A stretch of 64,000 nt of DNA from Aplidium turbinatum (GCA_918807975.1 OU964932.1:5642001-5706000); one strand, 5' to 3'. Shown: positions 23,300-34,973, counted from the first letter of the stretch. Notes: a model not told the origin generated them from the letters alone. Numbers and translations: made by a program.

Positions 23300-23792
23300 T
23301 GTAAGGTTTTGCCTATCTGAAGCTGCCTTTTAGTTATTAAATGGATAATTTAGGCTTCTGTCTAGTTTAGGGGTATGATTAGGCTACCTACAAAAGTTAC
23401 ACAAGTTAAATGTAATATTTATTATAAATCAAAGTTACAAGTTCGGGAAATTGAGAAATATGTCTAACCAATTTAGTTTATTGCGACTGGTGTCAGAAGA
23501 GTGACATTCTCCAGTCGTGAATTTTTACCTTCCCGTTCTGGTGTTGTTCAGTCTGTTCTCTTTCTATGAGTGTGTGCATTTTTGAATTCCCCGCTTATTT
23601 CATAATATACCGGTAGTGAGTAATAATAGCCTATCATGAGAGTGGCATTTGTGGGGAAGCTTGACCTAGATTCCGTGAGAGCGGAGTTTAGGTTTTGAAT
23701 TTTTGCAACGTTGAAATGCATTTTGCAATTCTGATAAGTTCTGGTTAAATGTTCTCAAAATATAAATTTGTTAAAACAAGGTACATGTTGCA
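23300..23792 (-). repeat. BEL element LTR (5' side)
   Basis: Begins TGTAAGG, ends TGTTGCA; same landmarks as the other LTRs (CATAATATACCGGT). Confidence 0.8.
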
Positions 23793-23910
23793 AACTTGGG
23801 CAGTGTAGAGAAAACATCTTACAGTGACTGTTTATTGAGGAACATTTGTTTGATTAATGGTTGAACAGTCGTGTCCTGTGTCAAGTCATTTCCGTTAACT
23901 TTATGCAATC

Positions 23911-23960
23911 CTTTGGTGCAGGGATATCTAGAACAACTAGATATCCCTGCCTTTGGTGCA
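23911..23960. repeat. perfect 13-bp hairpin within a 10-bp direct repeat
   Basis: CAGGGATATCTAG (23,919-23,931), loop AACAA, then CTAGATATCCCTG (23,937-23,949). CTTTGGTGCA stands on both sides (23,911-23,920 and 23,951-23,960). It looks like a templated snap-back duplication. Confidence 0.85.
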
Positions 23961-24010
23961 AGTCTGATTGTGCTGGCACATATAGTCTTTTTTGAAAAGT
24001 ATCTTCCTGA

Positions 24011-24082
24011 TTCCAAAACAAAACTTCGTTCCTGAACTTTTCATCAAACTTTCTTATGATTCAACTGATGATCCAATAGGAT
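24011..24082 (+). repeat. direct repeat, copy 1
   Basis: TTCCAAAACAAAACTTCGTT and TGATGATCCAATAGGATG; recurs at 24,325-24,398 with a few changes. Confidence 0.85.
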
Positions 24083-24324
24083 GTACAGTTGCACACGTGA
24101 CAAAATATTTGAAACAAAGTAAAGAATATCACACCAAATCAGAACAATCAATTTATTAATATAAGAGCTTTTGCCACACAAGTGTGGCTTCAGTATAGTC
24201 TGCAATAAATAATAAAGAATGCCATTTTTGAAACATGGAACGTGATAAAATTTCTTGTTGCTTGATTTTGGGAAATTATAATGAAAAGGAACCAAGAGGA
24301 TGCCAAGTAATGATACAAATAAAA

Positions 24325-24398
24325 TTCCAAAACAAAACTTCGTTACTAAGCTTTTCATCAAACTTTCTTATGATTTAACTGATGATCCAATAGGATGC
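24325..24398 (+). repeat. direct repeat, copy 2
   Basis: Partner of 24,011-24,082. Confidence 0.85.
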
Positions 24399-25347
24399 GC
24401 ATTGCGCAGGTGTTAGAATATGTTTTGTCAACATTTCAACTTGTTGAACCATAGGCATACGAAGCCGAGCAACGTTATCAAGTTTAACATATTTAAAGAT
24501 TGTTATATTTACAAAAAAAAACACAAAACTACGCAACAATTAAATATCGAACGTTTTCGACATCACAAGATGTCCTCTTCAGGAATAATATACATACAAC
24601 TTAACTAAATCTGAATAAAATACAATGGTTAACTAAATCTATAAACAGGAAAAAACACAAACTGCACAGTACTTCTGACTAGCTCAAACTCAACGATAAG
24701 CTCCACGAGAATCAAAGTTAACTGCATCAAAAGGTGCTAAACAGATCACATGATATGGTAGAAAGGCAAGGTGCAAAAAAAACTAATTTTAAAATACAGA
24801 GAGCAAGAAAGACGAGCCGCAAGCATACAATTGTCTGTTCAAAAGTGATTGTATTTTATTCAGATGTAGTTAAGTGTAAGCAAAAAAGTAGCTAGTGCTT
24901 AGTCACAAAAGCAATAGGCTAGCAATAGATATATGGAATCCTTCACGGCTCAAATATATTAAAAATAGATTGTAACATATTTTCATTAAGCACTAAGCAG
25001 GGTGCGTGCAAAATCTTTAAGTTTAGGCTACATACCATGAATTACAGACATAATTTTGCAATCTTTAGTTGGGCTCTTGGAACCGTGTTAACCCATCCAA
25101 TTGAATTTCATCATCAGCGTGTCAGTAAAAATTCCAGAAAGAATTTGCTTCTTTTTGTAGTCTGGAAAAATGCCGACTAAAATAAGAAATCTGCAAAACA
25201 ACTTTTATCATACAAAATTTAAACTTCAAGATTATAATCCATAGCATAAAAGTAGAGCGCACTCATACTGCAAGCTGTTAAATCTCATTGTTAACAGTCA
25301 GGGCAGAGTCAGAACAGTAACAATTTTTGGCCAAAGGATTGGGAGTT

Positions 25348-25797
25348 TTAAAAATTGCACCAACTCCGAGCCCTATATAAAATTGAGGGATGCTCTATAT
25401 AGAGAGGAATTTTAAAATTATTCATTGTCAGAGTGTTAAAAACTTTTGTAAATGTATAATTTGAACTATTTTCAAACAAAATCGTTGTTTTGCTGTAATC
25501 AATGCTTGTTGAAACTTTCAAGAAATTTGCAGCAGTACCGACATTGCAAAACTGTTGGTGAAAATAACCAGTATTTCTTCTATGTCTATTCTGTGAGGAG
25601 AGTCGCTGTTGTGATATCGATTCCACAGCCATGTTAACAGTAAAAAAATAATCACCAATTTGAACAGTGCTGTTTCCAAGGGTTTGTTCAAGCTTATCAA
25701 AATCATCCAGGCTGTTGATGGGCAAAGATGGAATTTCCGAAGGGGTTTCCTCTATTTGTTGAGCTGTGAATACTGGAGCGCTTCTTCCGTTTGTCAT
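25348..25797 (-). pseudogene. DUF4806-like domain remnant
   Basis: Reads EIPSLPINSLDDFDKLEQTL and then a further stretch ending AVESISQQ; a second frame continues RIDIEEILVIFTNSFAMSV. Together they follow the DUF4806 pattern: LP-x-SVEDF-x-x-LE at the start, then a G-rich or S-rich linker, then RRILxKLFTNxLAM. The jump between frames near 25,600 shows a frameshift, or less likely a missed intron. The function of the family is unknown. It could share ancestry with the exon at 13,751, but they are 11 kb apart. Confidence 0.55.
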
Positions 25798-26249
25798 TAT
25801 TAGATCCAGTTTTTCATTGACAGAATTTAAAATCTCTTTGATTTCAAGTTGAGCAATTCGAATTCGTCAAACTGTGTGAAAAATAAGTAGTTGCTTTAAC
25901 ATGATTCCGTGTCAGCAATGATGCTTCTCTTTGACAATACAGAAAAAATAGCCCCATGCTAGGGCAGTTGTGATTTAAGCAAGTACCAAACAAGAAAAAC
26001 GAGTGGTAAATAATATTGCCACTTATAAACAATGCTCTTGTAGAGGCGTTCAAGTGAGAGACTCGTCATATCTTCCAAAATTCGAGAAAGTGAATTTTCA
26101 AAACGCGCTGCTCTGGAGTAAGGATGGGAGTTATGAAGGATAAAAAAATACTAAGAGGCGAAGTGAGGAATTATAACTAAAACTATATCACTAAGATCAC
26201 CACACCGATGCAGCTGAGCAATTGTTGAGCGAAGTTAATCGAACAAGTT

Positions 26250-26508
26250 TCAAGATGTTAATTTAACCATGTGCAAACCTTCACTTTGCAGCGTAACAAA
26301 TTCTTCTGGATTTTGCACACGCAATATAGCTAACAAAGATTTTAAATCGTCATTAGTAATAGAGGCTTGCCTTGCCCATGCACCAAGTTCTTTATTAACA
26401 TTTTGCACTTCTCCCTGCTCACTATCAATCGATTCTTCAGAGCTGCTACAATAAGAATCGTTTATGCAATTGTTGCATAGATCAGGATTAGTGATGCAGC
26501 TCTCATAA
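26250..26508 (-). pseudogene. N-terminal fragment of a CACTA-like transposase
   Basis: Open frame CITNPDLCNNCINDSYCSSS, then KELGAWARQASITNDDLKSL and LAILRVQNPEEF, ending in a stop at 26,250. In the invertebrate CACTA-like family an acidic Cys/Ser-rich stretch followed by LRKWALxxxITHxxLxxLLxIL stands before the catalytic part. Only that N-terminal module is present here; the core is not nearby. Confidence 0.55.
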
Positions 26509-27214
26509 GTATGTCTGTCAGACCTCTGTGAGGTAGGCCTGTCGGTAGTCGGTGCTTCTTGACTTTGTATTGGACCAGCTCAGGGCTGCGATTTTTTCTT
26601 CCTTGTCGAATGATCAAAAATTCTCCTTTTATTTGTCAAATAGTAATAGATAAGCGCTTGGCCGCGAATTACTGAACGAGTTGTGTGGATGTACTGTACG
26701 TCAGAGTTATTTACTTAAGTTTTTAATCGCACGCTGGTTGAGTGATTGCAAAGGAGTATCCAGCGCTGAGTTATGTAGCCTACCTACCGGACGTGTATAT
26801 TGTTTGTTTTGCTCCAGGAAGAGAACTGTTGTAAATGCGAAATTGAGGATCACAAAAGCCCTTTGGCATCTCTTTAGTCTCGCTTAGTAGGTAAATGATT
26901 ATGCACGTGTCGTACCCACACGCGAACACAGTTAGGGGCGAAACATGCAAGTTACCAAGAAACACAGCGAAGATAAAGCAAAAAATGAACTGCAGATTAA
27001 AGAAAAAGGAACAATACTACGATAATACGAAACAACGGCGTAATGCTACAGCGGCCGTTTAAGGTGTGCCGAGATGGCAAACAAGCCTCTTCGTACAACA
27101 TTGCAACAAACTAAATGCAATCACATAAAGTAACACAAGAACGAATTAATTAATAACAATGAAAAGGAACGAACATTAGTAACAACACAAACATTAATGC
27201 CGCGGCATGCTTGC
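26509..27214. other. no feature recognised
   Basis: About 700 bp without supportable coding sequence or repeat partner in this window. Confidence 0.5.
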
Positions 27215-27216
27215 TG

Positions 27217-27593
27217 CTAGATCTTGATTTTGCTGCTTCTGTGTATGACTTTAGACAGGATTTTGTATGATTGATTTTTGAAGATAGAAATGCCAACCAT
27301 TTGGGAACAGGCAGTCAAGTGTTTTTCGCAACAATGGTTTCGCCAGAGAAAAATCGGTGGGCCGCACATGCCAACAAATAGTTCATCTTGAATAGCTTCG
27401 TCAGACAGCGGCCGTAATCGCGAGTCGTGCAGTGCGTAGGTGGAGCAGAAAGACCTGACGGCACATTTGTTGCAACAGCGCACCAGGTACTTAAATCCTG
27501 GTAAAAATATTCCTTTGTGAGGACGTTGTACCACAAACTTTCAATCGAAGGAAACGGCTCTTCTGATGCTAGGTGCTGATTAGGGTGTAACAA
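27217..27593 (-). CDS. possible exon, unrecognised
   Basis: An acceptor-like TTACACCCTAATCAG precedes two long overlapping open frames. One reads LASEEPFPSIESLWYNVLTK, the other CCNKCAVRSFCSTYALHDSR. I cannot choose between them or name a family. Confidence 0.25.
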
Positions 27594-27958
27594 AAAAAAA
27601 GTTATGTTTGGTTAGCAATTTTCTAATGCCAAATGGTCTAACTAAAAAAATGAATGGCAAAAATTTTTTTGAAAAATGTTGTCGTTTTAGCAAGCCCCAC
27701 GGCCCGTTTCCATGGCAATCGGGCCCGATTTCACGAATTTGGTCTAACTCTGGCTACAAATGTTGTGAGGAGCTAAAATTAGTGTCAAAACACTCGGAAT
27801 AGCCAAGTTTATATATCACTTCAAGAGAAACTATGGGTCTAAACCTTTTATTTTTTGAGATAATGGCCAAAATGTGATATTTCCATGGTTTATCACTATT
27901 TAATGGCAATTTCTGCCTTGTATGACCAGACAAATAGCAACATATTTTCAATTAACAT

Positions 27959-28315
27959 TTATTTTACGTAACAAAAACATTTTTGCACCAACACTTCAAA
28001 AAATAGCATAACCAAAAGAATGTCAATCAAGTAATAAGGATGATGATTGATATATCCTTGCAATTTGTGATTTATGTTTTGATCATCCTGCAGCATTTTC
28101 ATAACCAAGACGTCTTTCATACGCCCAATTAATCTTTCACAACAAGTATTGTTGTTGCGGAAAGCCAACCAATCGGCTTTAATTCCTCTGGTTAGACAAG
28201 GTGAAGTTGCAAACGAAGCATTCAGGAATGCAGTAAGTGGTCGGTTTGACCACAGTAAAGTCTTGGTGTCAGGGTTGCAAGCAGCCAAACGAGTTATATC
28301 CATGTCTGCTTCCAA
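27959..28315 (-). CDS. 118-codon ORF, unrecognised
   Basis: Reads DMDITRLAACNPDTKTLLWS, then AFLNASFATSPCLTRG, then NTCCERLIGRMKDVLV. The composition looks like a protein rather than chance, and a second frame upstream (28,269-28,460) reads VLVFAPDVDGGLEAASN, so a frameshift or intron may separate them. It may be a mobile-element protein; no family is assigned. Confidence 0.35.
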   Translation of the reverse strand: MEADMDITRLAACNPDTKTLLWSNRPLTAFLNASFATSPCLTRGIKADWLAFRNNNTCCERLIGRMKDVLVMKMLQDDQNINHKLQGYINHHPYYLIDILLVMLFFEVLVQKCFCYVK

Positions 28316-28847
28316 AACTCCAAGTGCAGCTGTTTTTGGATTTAGCCAAGTAGCACATTTTCATGTTTCCTCTGAAAATGATATTGCTAGCAGCTTCTAA
28401 ACCACCATCAACATCAGGAGCAAACACCAAAACATAGGTTGGAAATCTAGCCGCAGCCAAACACGGATCTCCTCGTAGCAGTGTAATTTTTATAAATACA
28501 TGGTTGACTTAAATTTGATCATAAACGTTTGCTATTTTATATTTCGACTTTCTTCCTTTTATAGCTTCAGATTATAAAAGTAGCTTCAGATTATAAAAGT
28601 TTGAATGAAATTCTACAAAAGTTTTAGTGCTTATATACCGAAAAAACAAATGTTAAGAATCTCAAAAGAAATACTGAAATAGCAAAACACATTCAATCAT
28701 GCATGAAAACAGCTCAAAGATAGAGCGAAAGATAGAAACCAAATAAGGTAATGCTATGTGGGAGATTTTTATAAAAGCTACTCAATTTAACAAGAAATGG
28801 GTGAAAACAACAATTAATAATAGGAAAATCAACAAAAGAATACTTAC

Positions 28848-28999
28848 GCAAGTCCGCTTGTCGCGATTGTTAATATGTTTTATCAGGCAGCCGTGCCGCC
28901 TATACAGCTTGTCGCAGAAGGGGCAAAAACCCCTCTCACGGTGTTCCAGCATTTCATGCCTGGTTTGATCCTCCCAATTATCGAAACGTGCACGACGTT
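28848..28999 (-). CDS. isolated zinc-finger-like exon
   Basis: 152 bp with acceptor TTCAATAACAG and a perfect GTAAGT donor. The frame reads RRARFDNWEDQTRHEMLEHR and then GFCPFCDKLYRRHGCLIKHI with a later Cys (KRTC). C-x2-C followed by H and a final C suggests a C2HC or degenerate C2H2 finger. Neighbouring exons were not found, so it may be a single exon of an unmapped gene or a relic. Confidence 0.5.
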
Positions 29000-29775
29000 C
29001 TGTTATTGAAAACAAATTGTTTTTTCAAAAATCTTTTTCAAAAATTTTTCTTTTCATGTCATTTCATACAGTGAAAAATATTTTTTTTTTGCAAAACTTT
29101 TCAATCCTTTTTGTTTGAAACTAACGTCATTAAAAATTGTCTAAGAAAGTTTTTTTTACATAGCCTACTAAAAAAGAACATTATTGAAAAAAAAATGTTC
29201 TAAGACATTTCATACAGTGAAAAATATATTTTTTTTGTGAAACTTAATTCTCACAATGAACATGGTAAAAAAAGCAACAGAGACTGAAACAAGGAAAATA
29301 ACAAACTGATATCGCTACCTTGTCTGTATAGCTTTTTACTATATTTCCAACACAAGGAACATAATAAAAAAAAATTAAGTAGTTAAATTTGCAGTGGTTC
29401 TGTCGATACACCGTCTTCAAGAACCTGGCGTTTGATATAAAGATAGGAAAGGCTTGCACGTTGTTGCACACAAGTGTTGACAGCGTTTTTATGAACACAA
29501 AATGTTGTGTTTTTGCCAGATGCAGCAACGCCGGTTTCAAGGACGTCAAGATAGGTTTGTTCTGTGAATGGGTTTTGTTTTTTTGTTTTTTGATGAGTCC
29601 TTTACGTGAGAGTTTATTTTCTTCTTCACCGCTACATTGACAAGTTTTGCTGTTCAAAGAGACATTTTTGTCTTGAAAAGACCCTGTTCACGTTTGTCAA
29701 ATTGTTCCTGAGCTTTGCAACATGCGTGAACCTGCTGAGATGCTTCGCCTCAACACCGGGTTTCAACAAACTCAT
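29000..29775. other. AT-rich stretch, no gene recognised
   Basis: ATTTCATACAGTGAAAAATA occurs twice (about 29,061 and 29,204). Open frames on both strands at 29,244-29,657 lack recognisable motifs. Confidence 0.45.
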
Positions 29776-29885
29776 TCATATGTCGGTCGCAAGCCGGCGA
29801 AGGCAGCCAGTGATTGGGTTATGGGGTGTCGAATTCAATTCATGCTTTGATATCACGCCATCTAGTTTGGAAAAATAACACACCG

Positions 29886-30351
29886 ACGTTGTGTTTGTTA
29901 AAACTCGTAGCCCTTGACAGACTCGTTGCTTCTGCACTTCGTATAGATAGCATGGAGTTTCTTTTGATGTACCCTGTAAACCAATCCGCTCCGGCTTTAC
30001 CATTCTCTTCCCAACTCTTGGGATGACTGCACTTGTATTTCACTGCAAGTTCGTATGCAAATTCTCGAACCTAAAATTAAAAGAAGATTGAACTTTATTT
30101 CCAAAATTTTAAGTGCAGCCTACTTCTAATTTATGTGATTTAGAAATGATATCACCGAGTCTACAAAAACAAAAAGCAATGTAGTAAGTGTAATGTCTTA
30201 CATTTTTTGGAGACAACCCATAATTAGCACCTGCTGACAAGGGATATTTGGTCAACTCCTTTTCTTGAGTAGCACTGCGGTAACCAACAGGAGGCAATTC
30301 ATTTGAACCTTTATCTTCTAACTTATGTTTTGCTATGCAAAATCTATACAA
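29886..30351 (-). pseudogene. pogo/psq-type transposase N-terminal exons
   Basis: Two exons separated by a GT-AG intron (about 30,071-30,201). The upstream one reads ELPPVGYRSATQEKELTKY and ANYGLSPKN before GTAAG. The downstream one reads VREFAYELAVKYKCSHPKSW then GKAGADWFTGYIKRN and SAEATSLSRATSFNKHNV. These are the CENP-B/jerky-type DNA-binding and linker blocks of pogo-like transposases. The DDE domain is not nearby. The borders of the upstream exon at its 5' side and of the downstream one at its 3' side are uncertain. Confidence 0.7.
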
Positions 30352-30399
30352 TGTGACAATTGTGACATGACATATAGAATATTCTTTTGCTACTGATCG

Positions 30400-32489
30400 A
30401 ATCTTGATTTTCCTTGGTTTTTCACATCGTTGGCAGCTCTTTCAAGTTCTTGCATGGGTGTAGTACCTCTGTCAGTTTTTCGTTTCTCACCATAGCTGAA
30501 AAAGTTACTTTCTTACCTCAAATATATGTTTTTGTCCACAACTTCGTTTATACTTCAAAAAGCCTGCTCAAATTTTCAATGGCGAAAATGAACCGAAGGC
30601 GCATGCGAACTGGGAACAGGTCGTTTTGATGCCAAAGAGCTTGGGTTTGGGGTAATGTTAGGGATTGGGACTGGCGGCAAAAACGTTTGAATAACAACAT
30701 TAAACATATTAATTAATTGTTTAATAACATTAAACTCCACTTCACTACAAGAATCAATATTAGTGAATAGACGGCACAACAGTGTTTGGCAATAGCTTGT
30801 CGAGATAAAATTGTCCCCAAATGCAACTACGAAGGAAGCAAATTGAATTAAGAGGCACGCAAACATAATAATTCGCAGCAAGATGTTAAAAGAGAACACT
30901 GAAAGGTCAACAAACACCACAAAACAATCAAAAAACAGATAGAGTACAAGTATTGTCGGAATTTTTATCTACGCCGGAAGTTTTGTTTGCCCGGTTATTT
31001 TTTTTTCGTTTCTGTCACCAGTCGCCTTCAAATACCGCTTCACTGCAGATTCGATGTCTTTGTCTGTCGCCTTGGCTTGCCTTCGAATCACATCTGTGAT
31101 AATACAAAATGAGCTCTCTGTGAAAAAAATTTCGCTCACAACAACAATTTATTTACACTACTAACTCATTATTAGGGATCGAACCGATGGCAAGTGTCCG
31201 TACCCTGCATGAGGACATGAAGGGGGTTCAAGCAAAACGTTACGTAACGCTTTCAAGTACGGAATGGTAGTTTTTTTTGTGCTGAATTCGTAGTGAAAAA
31301 GCGTTACATGGGGGAGGGGGTGTTGAAAAAACGTTACGTTGGCGTTACATGGGGGAGGGAGGCCAAAAATTAGGAAAAAAAGCTTTATGTAATATTTGAA
31401 CGTTTCCTTACTGTACAGTGTACACACTTTTTGCAAACGTGTCGTAAGAGGCAACTGCTTGGTTCCCCGCAATGGTGGTCACCTTTGGTGTTGGGGATCC
31501 AATTTTTTATAGTGGGACAAATTGGCCACCATCCCGTGCTTTACCGGGACAGAATAGTGAAGACGCCCATAAAGTGAGTCGTAAGAGGCGGCTGATGAAT
31601 CATCAGTGATAATACTCAGCATTATTGAAACATCTTTTGTGATAAGGTGCTGCTGAAACCCGTGTTTGATCCTGCAACAACAACCACTCATGTGATATTG
31701 GGAAGGCATGGCTAAATAGTAGAAACTGATCTATTACAGGACGTTGTCAAATTTTAATGTTTATATTACAGAAAAATATTCCATTCCTTGATAAAACTTC
31801 CACTTTGTCAATCCTCAGTTGATTTGATTTATATTTAACTTACATTCATAAAAACAAAGAGGCCTGGCATTTTCCACCATCGTACTGTAGTATGCATGAT
31901 GTTAGTATTGGCAGCACTTATTACTGACGGTAGCTCGTAAAACTACTTAAATATACAATATATATAAATACAAACTTACCAAATAACACCTTTTTTATTT
32001 TTAGATCAAGAAGGGCAGGTTTTTTTTCGTTTTTTCCAGTCCAATTAAACTGAGCGGCCATATCGTCATTCATTAAAAGTCACATAACTCTCCACACAGT
32101 TTCGGTACAATCATTTCCTCCAACTGTTGTTATTTTCCATCGCTGTTAAATGAACATCCACACGTTACTCGATAGTCAGTTTAAAGCTGAACAAGGTAAC
32201 AAACGAAGTCTAGATCGTGAACTCAAACCAAACAACTACCGTACATGTTCTATAATTATATTGGTCAATTATTAGGTTATTCTTTAAAAATCATCATAAA
32301 TTGGTTTAAGATTCTATTTTACAAACTAAAGTGTTTCTGCACACAAAATGTATGTGGAAGCGTTTAGAGCAAAACAAACAAGTTTTAAAAATTGAAACTG
32401 AGCAGTTGAATAATTAGAGGGGTCTAATCTTTTTTGAGTATGATTTACTATAGTTACCACCTGCAAAGCGAAAAAAAAACATGCAACTA
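30400..32489. other. no gene recognised; short repeats
   Basis: About 2.1 kb. GCGTTACATGGGGGAGGG occurs twice (31,304-31,321 and 31,342-31,359), with CGTTACGTAACG nearby. A 114-codon minus-strand frame at 30,576-30,920 starts with a hydrophobic stretch (LLRIIMFACLLIQFASFVVA) but has no recognised family. Confidence 0.45.
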
Positions 32490-32517
32490 ATGTGACAACA
32501 CTTAGTTTATACTATGC

Positions 32518-33490
32518 CTTTTCTTCCAGATTAAAAAGTGAGCGTTTGTTTGCCAAAGGCAAAACAATGCTTTCTGGGAGAACGAGATCTGAGGGCTCAC
32601 AATCAACTTGTTTCTTTAAAAGAAACAAAGTGGTGGACTGTGTCGTCTTCACAGCCTTCAGGTCCTCTCTCATGTCCTCAACTGCAGTGAACAGCAGTCC
32701 TTAGTTTCAACTTTTATAATTCTTAAGACAACATTTTTTATACTAATTTTTTAATACTACCCAAATAAGATTCAAACGAAAATGCTGCAAAGTTTTCCAA
32801 ATGTCCAAAATTTTCAACATCTGCAGTTAAATGAATTAAAAACATATTTGAACCATAGATTTTTTGCAAAACTCTCAACAAAAAAACTAAATAGCTTGTT
32901 TGCATAATCACGATGCGTGGTAAGATAAGGGTTTAATAAGCAATAGATACCAACAGAAAAGCAAAGAAAATGTTGGTATGTACTTTCAGGAAGAGCTTGT
33001 TTAGTAGAAACAAGCAAGTATAGAGCAAAAATGTACGAAATTCAGTAGCCTTCCAACGCTCAAACTCAACTAGAGATCGGCCTTTGCGTGTAAATTCTTT
33101 TGGTAAGCATTCGGAAAATCTTTCTAGGTTGTCAGAGATCATTTTCATAGCAACAGAACCAATTTTCCAATTTCATGGCAACAGACTTTTACACCATACC
33201 CATAACATTTTTCTGACAGTTCCAAGGTAAATCAAATGCATTGGATCCAAAACAAATTGAGACACCCGACCAACCGACAGTTCTGTCAGTGGCGTGTCAC
33301 CAGTATGATGTTCTACATTGGTCTTACTGTAAAAATTTGTATCTGTACGTAGCTGAGCATCGCCATCAGGAAAATTGAGTTTTCTTAAATATACTCCTTT
33401 TTGTACACATCTTTCACATCCAAAATAGCCTGCATGACCCTTTATGCATTTTAAAAATGCACGTGCAGGAGCATCACATATAAATAGCAG
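32518..33490 (-). pseudogene. CACTA-like transposase remnant, second copy
   Basis: The minus strand reads APARAFLKCIKGHAGYFGCE, then AQLRTDTNFYSK, then GDTPLTELSVGRVSQFVLDP and MHLIYLGTVRKMLWVW (33,170-33,480), then LVEFERWKATEFRTFLLY (33,030-33,080) and RDYANKLFSFFVESF (32,860-32,910). The block order is that of the family at 17,411, including the RWKATEFR block missing there. Frame changes and a stop after the MHLIYL block show it is inactive. 32,518-32,810 recurs at 46,820. Confidence 0.72.
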
Positions 33491-34020
33491 TGGGCTATAA
33501 ATGGGAAATTTTCACTTTTTTTGTAGCCTACTATGACTTGATCTAATTTCAGTATCAGATGAACATAGCAAGTAAACAGTCTTGCTGGACGACCAAACTT
33601 TTCTGTCTTTAATAAACTACGTAGTTTTGTAGATTAGTTATATATATTTTCATTTCCTCTCACCATATTTTTGCAATTTTTGTTTTAAATTATTCAGAAG
33701 AAGTAAGGGCATCTGTTAAAATCAAGTACTTTTCTGTTTATTGAATACAGTGCAAAAACATGAAAAAATGGCTTCGGACCCTTTAAAAACTGGCCGCTTG
33801 GGGGTCAAACTTTGTCCGATCAACATCAAACTTTGGAAAAGTTATTTTCCAAGCTAATCTCACTCATAGAAAAAAGGTAGGCTTGAAACTAGAAAGTAAG
33901 GGGGAAATGATGCACCCTACCAGCCATATGTAACCCATGTAAGTTGTTTTAACAATGTGATTAAAATCTATATTAATAAATATAGTAATTCTAACTAAGC
34001 TAATAGTAATAGGTTACCTG
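33491..34020. other. no gene recognised
   Basis: AT-rich; possibly the 5' part of the CACTA-like element at 32,518. Nothing supportable. Confidence 0.45.
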
Positions 34021-34239
34021 TCCATCACAGATGCAAGGTTGCTAAAAAATTCTGAAACAGTGTGTTTGTTAAAGGCGAAGCTCTTGCTAAGGATGTTGCT
34101 TCTGGTTTGCGTTTAGACATATGGTGCCTCCTCATAAACCCTCAGAACCATTCCTGACCTATTAACAAATATAGTGCTATAGTTTAAGTACTCCATTAGT
34201 ATAACAACAATATATATACTTTTTAAATAGGAAGCCTTA

Positions 34240-34429
34240 ATTTCACCGATGGTCGGTCACACAACTTCAAGTGTAGTGTTGCCACTTAAAATTTCCACTT
34301 ATCCCTACTATCTAACTCAAACCCTACTTTAACCCTAACCCAACTGGCAACACTTTTCGAGTGTCAAGCTTCGGTCAACGATAAAGTATGAAAAAATATA
34401 CTATATTTGGGCATAACAATCGGTGAAAT
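34240..34429. repeat. palindrome with telomere-like core in pogo-type intron
   Basis: ATTTCACCGAT (34,240) and ATCGGTGAAAT (34,419) mark the ends. AGTGTTGCCA and TGGCAACACT form inner arms. The centre holds CCCTACT and TTAACCCTAACCC. No clear target duplication. Confidence 0.65.
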
Positions 34430-34581
34430 ACCGTAGTCACTCCCTTTTAAATGTACACCTTAAGATGCAACAAACTAACATTCAATTTAATTTTAAAGCT
34501 TAACGGCATCCACAAGTATGGCGATAGAATATTTTATAACATCACTTTACACAATAATTAATTAGTTGCAGTGCAGCATAC

Positions 34582-34973
34582 CTGCTGTTCTGTTAGTATG
34601 CCAGCTTGGAGGGACAAGCATATCATTCTTCATTGCAAATTCGAAAGCTAACAATCGCAGCTTTGCTGAGGATAAACCATGGAATTGATCGGAAAGTTCT
34701 TTTGTATGTTTAGCCAGATCAGCCTCATGCTTTTTAAAGATCACACGGTTGGCAGCGGAAACATTGCCATAGCGATGAAGTGAAGTCACATTATCGGCAG
34801 CGATAGCATTCTTCAGTCGATTGATGTAACGAGTCAGCGTCATCCGTTTAATACCATGATCAACAGAAGCAGCATTTACGGATTTTCCATTTATAACATC
34901 ATCTGCTGCACTCCTCAGCACAGCATCTTGAATGTTTCCCCTGTTTGTTTTTCTTTGATATACACGTGGCATT
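34582..34973 (-). pseudogene. psq-type transposase exon 1
   Basis: About 131 codons from MPRVYQRKTNRGN to SWHTNRTAG. Contains the psq DNA-binding helix-turn-helix (about residues 12-45) and the linker block LSSAKLRLLAFEFAMKNDML. I chose this ATG because family members start MPR-x-Y-x-R-K-T; the frame is open for 50 codons upstream but those read as low-complexity sequence. Confidence 0.7.

Larger units (their letters stand above)
19283..23792 (-). mobile_element. BEL/Pao LTR retrotransposon (fossil, both LTRs present)
   Basis: LTRs lie at 19,283-19,747 and 23,300-23,792, with the internal region on the minus strand between them. Gag-like sequence comes first (about 22,566-21,860, with the Ser/Arg-rich start usual for BEL), then a zinc-knuckle region with CYNC (about 21,850-21,600), then pol sequence with reverse-transcriptase and downstream regions to about 20,640. 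The remainder has diverged. At about 4.5 kb it is short for the family, lacks integrase as far as I can see, and is broken in many places. A MITE (20,147-20,443) is inserted in it. LTR divergence is visible by eye, so it is not recent. Confidence 0.85.
23793..25340. other. no gene recognised; short hairpin and direct repeat
   Basis: About 1.5 kb. It holds the hairpin at 23,919-23,949 and the 74-bp direct repeat at 24,011 and 24,325. No supportable ORF. Confidence 0.55.

Noticed and set aside
27680-27735. GC-rich short palindrome (GGGCCC-type)
   Set aside because: The pairing is short and imperfect, with no flanking duplication; not distinguishable from chance.
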